DNA of 64,000 nt. Origin: Rhynochetos jubatus (Eukaryota > Chordata > Aves > Eurypygiformes > Rhynochetidae). Each line of letters begins with the position of its first letter. Position 1 is the stretch's first letter. Under the pieces are notes generated by a model, which was given only the letters and a program-made list of their open reading frames with translations, was not told where the DNA came from and made no database searches. The DNA lies in NCBI GenBank assembly GCA_027574665.1, contig CM050653.1, forward strand, positions 37,956,118 through 38,020,117, given 5' to 3'. The translations under genes and the position numbers were made by a program. Below are positions 61,350 through 64,000 of the stretch, piece by piece.

Positions 61350-63794
61350 AGCCCCAGCTGAGGTGAGACTGTTTTGTTGCAGAAATTTTTCATTCTTTTT
61401 TGATTATTCTCCTTGGTACAACCAAGTGGTACTTCCCTGTTGATAGAATTTCAATTGATTAGGCTGGATGGTCATGGGTGGCATGGCATATGGGAGAGTA
61501 TGGGCCAGTACTTAGAGAACTTTTCACCTTCCAGTGGTCTGGAACTTCACTCCCGAACAACAGCAGGATCCTGATAAAGTGATAGAATGCTTGAAAGAAA
61601 AACGCTGTGGTTATTCCAAAGAGGCACAACTTACTGGACTGTGCTGGGCCCTGGCTAGTAACTGCCAAACACTGCTCAGTGTTATGCAGCACCCTCAGGG
61701 AGAAGAGAGGGAAAAGAACATGACAGGCACTGTGGCTGCTCCAATCCCCCACGACAACAGGCACTGTGGCTGCTGCTGCCCATGCAACAGCTGAACCAGG
61801 GATCCAACCCATGCTGGTATCAGTCATCCCTATGCACAAGAAGAAATCCTGGAAGCGAAAGTCAGCTTGTTTAGTAAGGGAGGATGAAAAAGCAGGGCTA
61901 TCACGAGGAGAGGAGAAGGAAGAGGAAGAACACATAAATGAGATGGAAATCACCCAATCCCTGTCCCGAGTGAGCTGCAAGATATGTGACAAGATTTCAG
62001 CCGTCATCCAGGCGAGCACATTGTCACGTGGCTGCTCAGAGGCTGGGACAATGGGACCAGTAGCCTGGAATAAGAGGGTAAGGAAGCCTAGCATCTGGGA
62101 TCCCTTTCTAGGGAAGGAGGCATTGACAAGGTGATTGGAAAAGGGGCACAAGCCCTCAGCCTCTAGAGGTGACTCCTGCCAAGCATGAAGGAAAAGTATC
62201 CCTTCAAAGAAGTTACTACAAACTGCCCGGGCAAATGGGCCATCATGGAGAGAGGTAACCAGTACTTAAGGGAATTAGCCATACTAGAGGTGATTTATGG
62301 TGGCCTGGAAAATGTGCAGTCACCCTCAGATCCAGATGAAATCCAGTGCACACGACTCGTGGCTGAAGTCTGTACAGTAAACCAACGCATTGGCAGTAAT
62401 GACATGGAAAGATGGAGAGGGACCAGCAGTGGATGAATTGGCTAGCCAACGCCGTGAATATGAAGAAAATCTCTCTTCTCATCTCAGCTGTGGAGAAACT
62501 GTCCCAGAAGGTCCAGCAGCTGGAAGAGGATAGGTCCTACTCCCTGCCTGTACAGACCAGGATCTCAGCTATTAGGACCAAGGGGTCCTCTGTTTAAGAG
62601 AGAAAATATTGCAGGTACACACCACGGGGCACCCTATGGTTTTACCTGTGTGACCATGGAGAGGATATGAGGAAGTGGGATGGAAAACCTACCTCAATCC
62701 TAGAGGCATGGGTAGGCAAGTTGCAAGGAAAAACCATCACAAGTGGGGGTTCTTCCAGGAAAAATTACTCTTCCAGTCTCCAGTCAGCAGCTCTCCAGAG
62801 AGAGTGAAAGGGCTAATCTTACTCCTGATCTCACGGGAAGGAATTCTAATCTATTTTTACAAGAAGTGAGTGGATAATCTTATTACCAGCACTAGAGGGG
62901 CTCCGCCTCCAGCCAGGTGGAGGAGAGGCACAACCAGACTTACTGGACTTTGTGGATTTGATGGCCTGGCACATCAAACCCACAGGAGTATAAGGCTCTA
63001 GTGGACACCAGGGTACAGTGTACCCTCATGCCATCTAGCTGTAAAGGAATAGAACCCATTAGTATTTCTGGTGTGACTGGGGGATCTCAACACCTGACTG
63101 TACTGGAGGCTGAGATAAGCCTGACTGGGAAGGAGTGGCAAAAGCACCTCATTGTGACTGGCCCAGACTGCCATAGACTGCCTCAAGAGAGGGTATTTTA
63201 AGGACACAAAAGGGTGCCAGTGGGCTTTTGGTATAGCCGCTTTGGAGACAGAAAAACTCCAGTAGCTGTCTGTCTTGCCTGGTCTCTCAGAAGAATCTTC
63301 TGTTGTGGGATTGCTAAAGGTTGCAGATCAACAGGTGCCAATTGCTACCACAACAGTGCACCGGCGACAGTATCGCACTAACAGAGACTCTTTGCTTCCC
63401 ATCTGTAAGTCGATTCATCGACTGGAGAGCCAAGGGGTGATCAGCAAGACTTGCTCACCCTTTAACAGCCCCATCTGGCCAGTGCATAAGTCTGATGGAG
63501 AGTGGAGATTGACAGTGGACTATCATGGCCTGAATGAAGTCACGCCACCACTGAGTGCTGCTGTGCCGGACACGCTGGAACTCCAATACGAGCTGGAGTC
63601 AAAGGCAGCCAAGTGGTACGCCACGACTGACATTGCTGATGCCTTTTTCTCCATTCCTTTGCCAGCAGTGTGCAGGCCACAGTTTGCTTTCACCTGGAGG
63701 GACATCCAATACACCTGGAATCGGCTGCCCCAGGGGTGGAAGCACAGCCCTACCATTCCATGGACTGATCCAGACTGCACTGGAATGTCACTTA
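61350..63794 (+). mobile_element. Decayed ERVL-like endogenous retrovirus internal region (gag-like, protease, partial RT)
   Basis: Plus-strand order fits a retroviral internal region. A gag-like part (61500-62590) includes a frame with VWNFTPEQQQDPDKVIE. A protease-like stretch follows at about 62980-63200 (ALVDTRVQC, PISISGVTGG). The front of reverse transcriptase then appears (63320-63757; GVISKTCSPFNSPIWPVHKS, WRLTVDYHGLNEVTPP, ATTDIADAFFSIPL, FAFTWRDIQYTWNRLPQGW). Stops and frameshifts interrupt it, the protease active-site triad reads DTR, and it ends before the RT catalytic YXDD box. An old, inactive copy. No 5' LTR in the same orientation is seen. Confidence 0.85.
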
Positions 63795-63808
63795 CTTTCA
63801 GTTACTAA
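63275..63808 (+). pseudogene. ERVL-like reverse-transcriptase fragment, truncated before YXDD
   Basis: The frame holds the N-terminal half of a retroviral RT: the LESQGVISKT-SPFNSPIWPV region, WRLTVDYHGLNEV, and the motif-A stretch ATTDIADAFFSIPL followed by QFAFTW and NRLPQGWKHSPTI. At about 63757 the reading frame shifts (the HGLIQTALE continuation is in another frame). Near 63782 the similarity stops, giving way to LTR-like sequence. The catalytic YXDD motif and everything after it (RNase H, integrase) are absent. Confidence 0.88.
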
Positions 63809-63936
63809 ACTGTTCTCATCTTAACCCATAAGTTCTCTTTATATTTTTCCTCCAATTCTCTCCCCCATCCCACTGGGCGAGAGGTGGGGAGGTAAGCAAG
63901 TGTCTATGTGGTACTTGATTGCTTACTGGGGCTGCC
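63795..63936 (+). mobile_element. 3' part of an ERVL-type LTR, plus orientation
   Basis: TTACTAAACTGTTCTCATCTTAACCCATAAGTTCTC, then CCTCCAATTCTCTCCCCCATCC and GAGGTGGGGAGGTAAGCAAG matches the same part of the LTR at 11020 (its ATTAAACTGCAG...CAACCCATAAATTGCC and GGGAGGGGTGAGTGAGCAGC). It lacks the first part of an LTR and directly follows the broken RT, so this is probably the 3' LTR of the same provirus after a large internal deletion. Confidence 0.65.
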
Positions 63937-64000
63937 ATTAGGTCTTTTTCTTCTCCTGCATGGGAGGGATTCATCCCAAAGTGTCACAATTGTTAAGTTT

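Noticed and set aside
1-64000. tRNA, rRNA, CRISPR arrays, riboswitches
   Set aside because: I looked for cloverleaf-like tRNA boxes and repeat-spacer arrays and saw none; riboswitches and CRISPR are not expected in an animal nuclear genome.

Overview
The window looks like vertebrate nuclear DNA, most likely from a bird. It has long gene-poor stretches, a CpG-island promoter, several CR1 LINE fragments (one about 1.76 kb with reverse-transcriptase reading frames) and ERVL-type LTRs and internal retroviral sequence of the kind common in avian genomes. There are no bacterial-type operons. Two intact single-exon seven-transmembrane chemokine receptor genes are the only full-length protein genes I can support: XCR1 on the minus strand (17838-18854) and a CCR8-like C-C chemokine receptor on the plus strand (51249-52304). 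Their order and orientation resemble the mammalian 3p21.31 cluster (FYCO1 minus, XCR1 minus, then CC receptors).

Layout. 1-7806 reads as intron of a minus-strand gene that runs off the left edge. Its first exon (ATG, six codons, then a GT donor) lies in a CpG island at about 7400-8060, and by synteny it may be FYCO1, though nothing in its six codons proves this. 8060-17690 is non-coding with a plus-strand solo LTR (about 11020-11510), an old minus-strand CR1 (11535-12200) and a plus-strand CR1 reverse-transcriptase relic (13860-15025). XCR1 follows, with a same-strand solo LTR about 0.75 kb upstream of its coding exon (19600-20268). The roughly 32 kb from 18.9 to 51.2 kb has no recognisable gene. 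It holds three young CR1 pieces (25525, 45795 and 50500), an ancient L3/CR1-like LINE (39880-41010), a 20-bp tandem repeat, a poly(A)-only insertion with target duplication (28810-28853) and an AT-rich hairpin (27226-27253).

Right side. After the CCR8-like gene, 52305-58725 is non-coding. From 58726 to the right edge is a pile of retroelements: a long minus-strand CR1, a minus-strand ERVL-type LTR, and a decayed plus-strand ERVL-like provirus (gag-like, protease and the first part of RT) that breaks off into a fragment of LTR.

Biology. The two receptors are cell-surface GPCRs for chemokines: XCR1 for XCL1-type C chemokines, typically on cross-presenting dendritic cells, and the CCR8-like receptor for CC chemokines on leukocytes. 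They are separate transcription units. Each has its coding sequence in one exon preceded by a likely splice acceptor, so upstream non-coding exons are expected but could not be placed.
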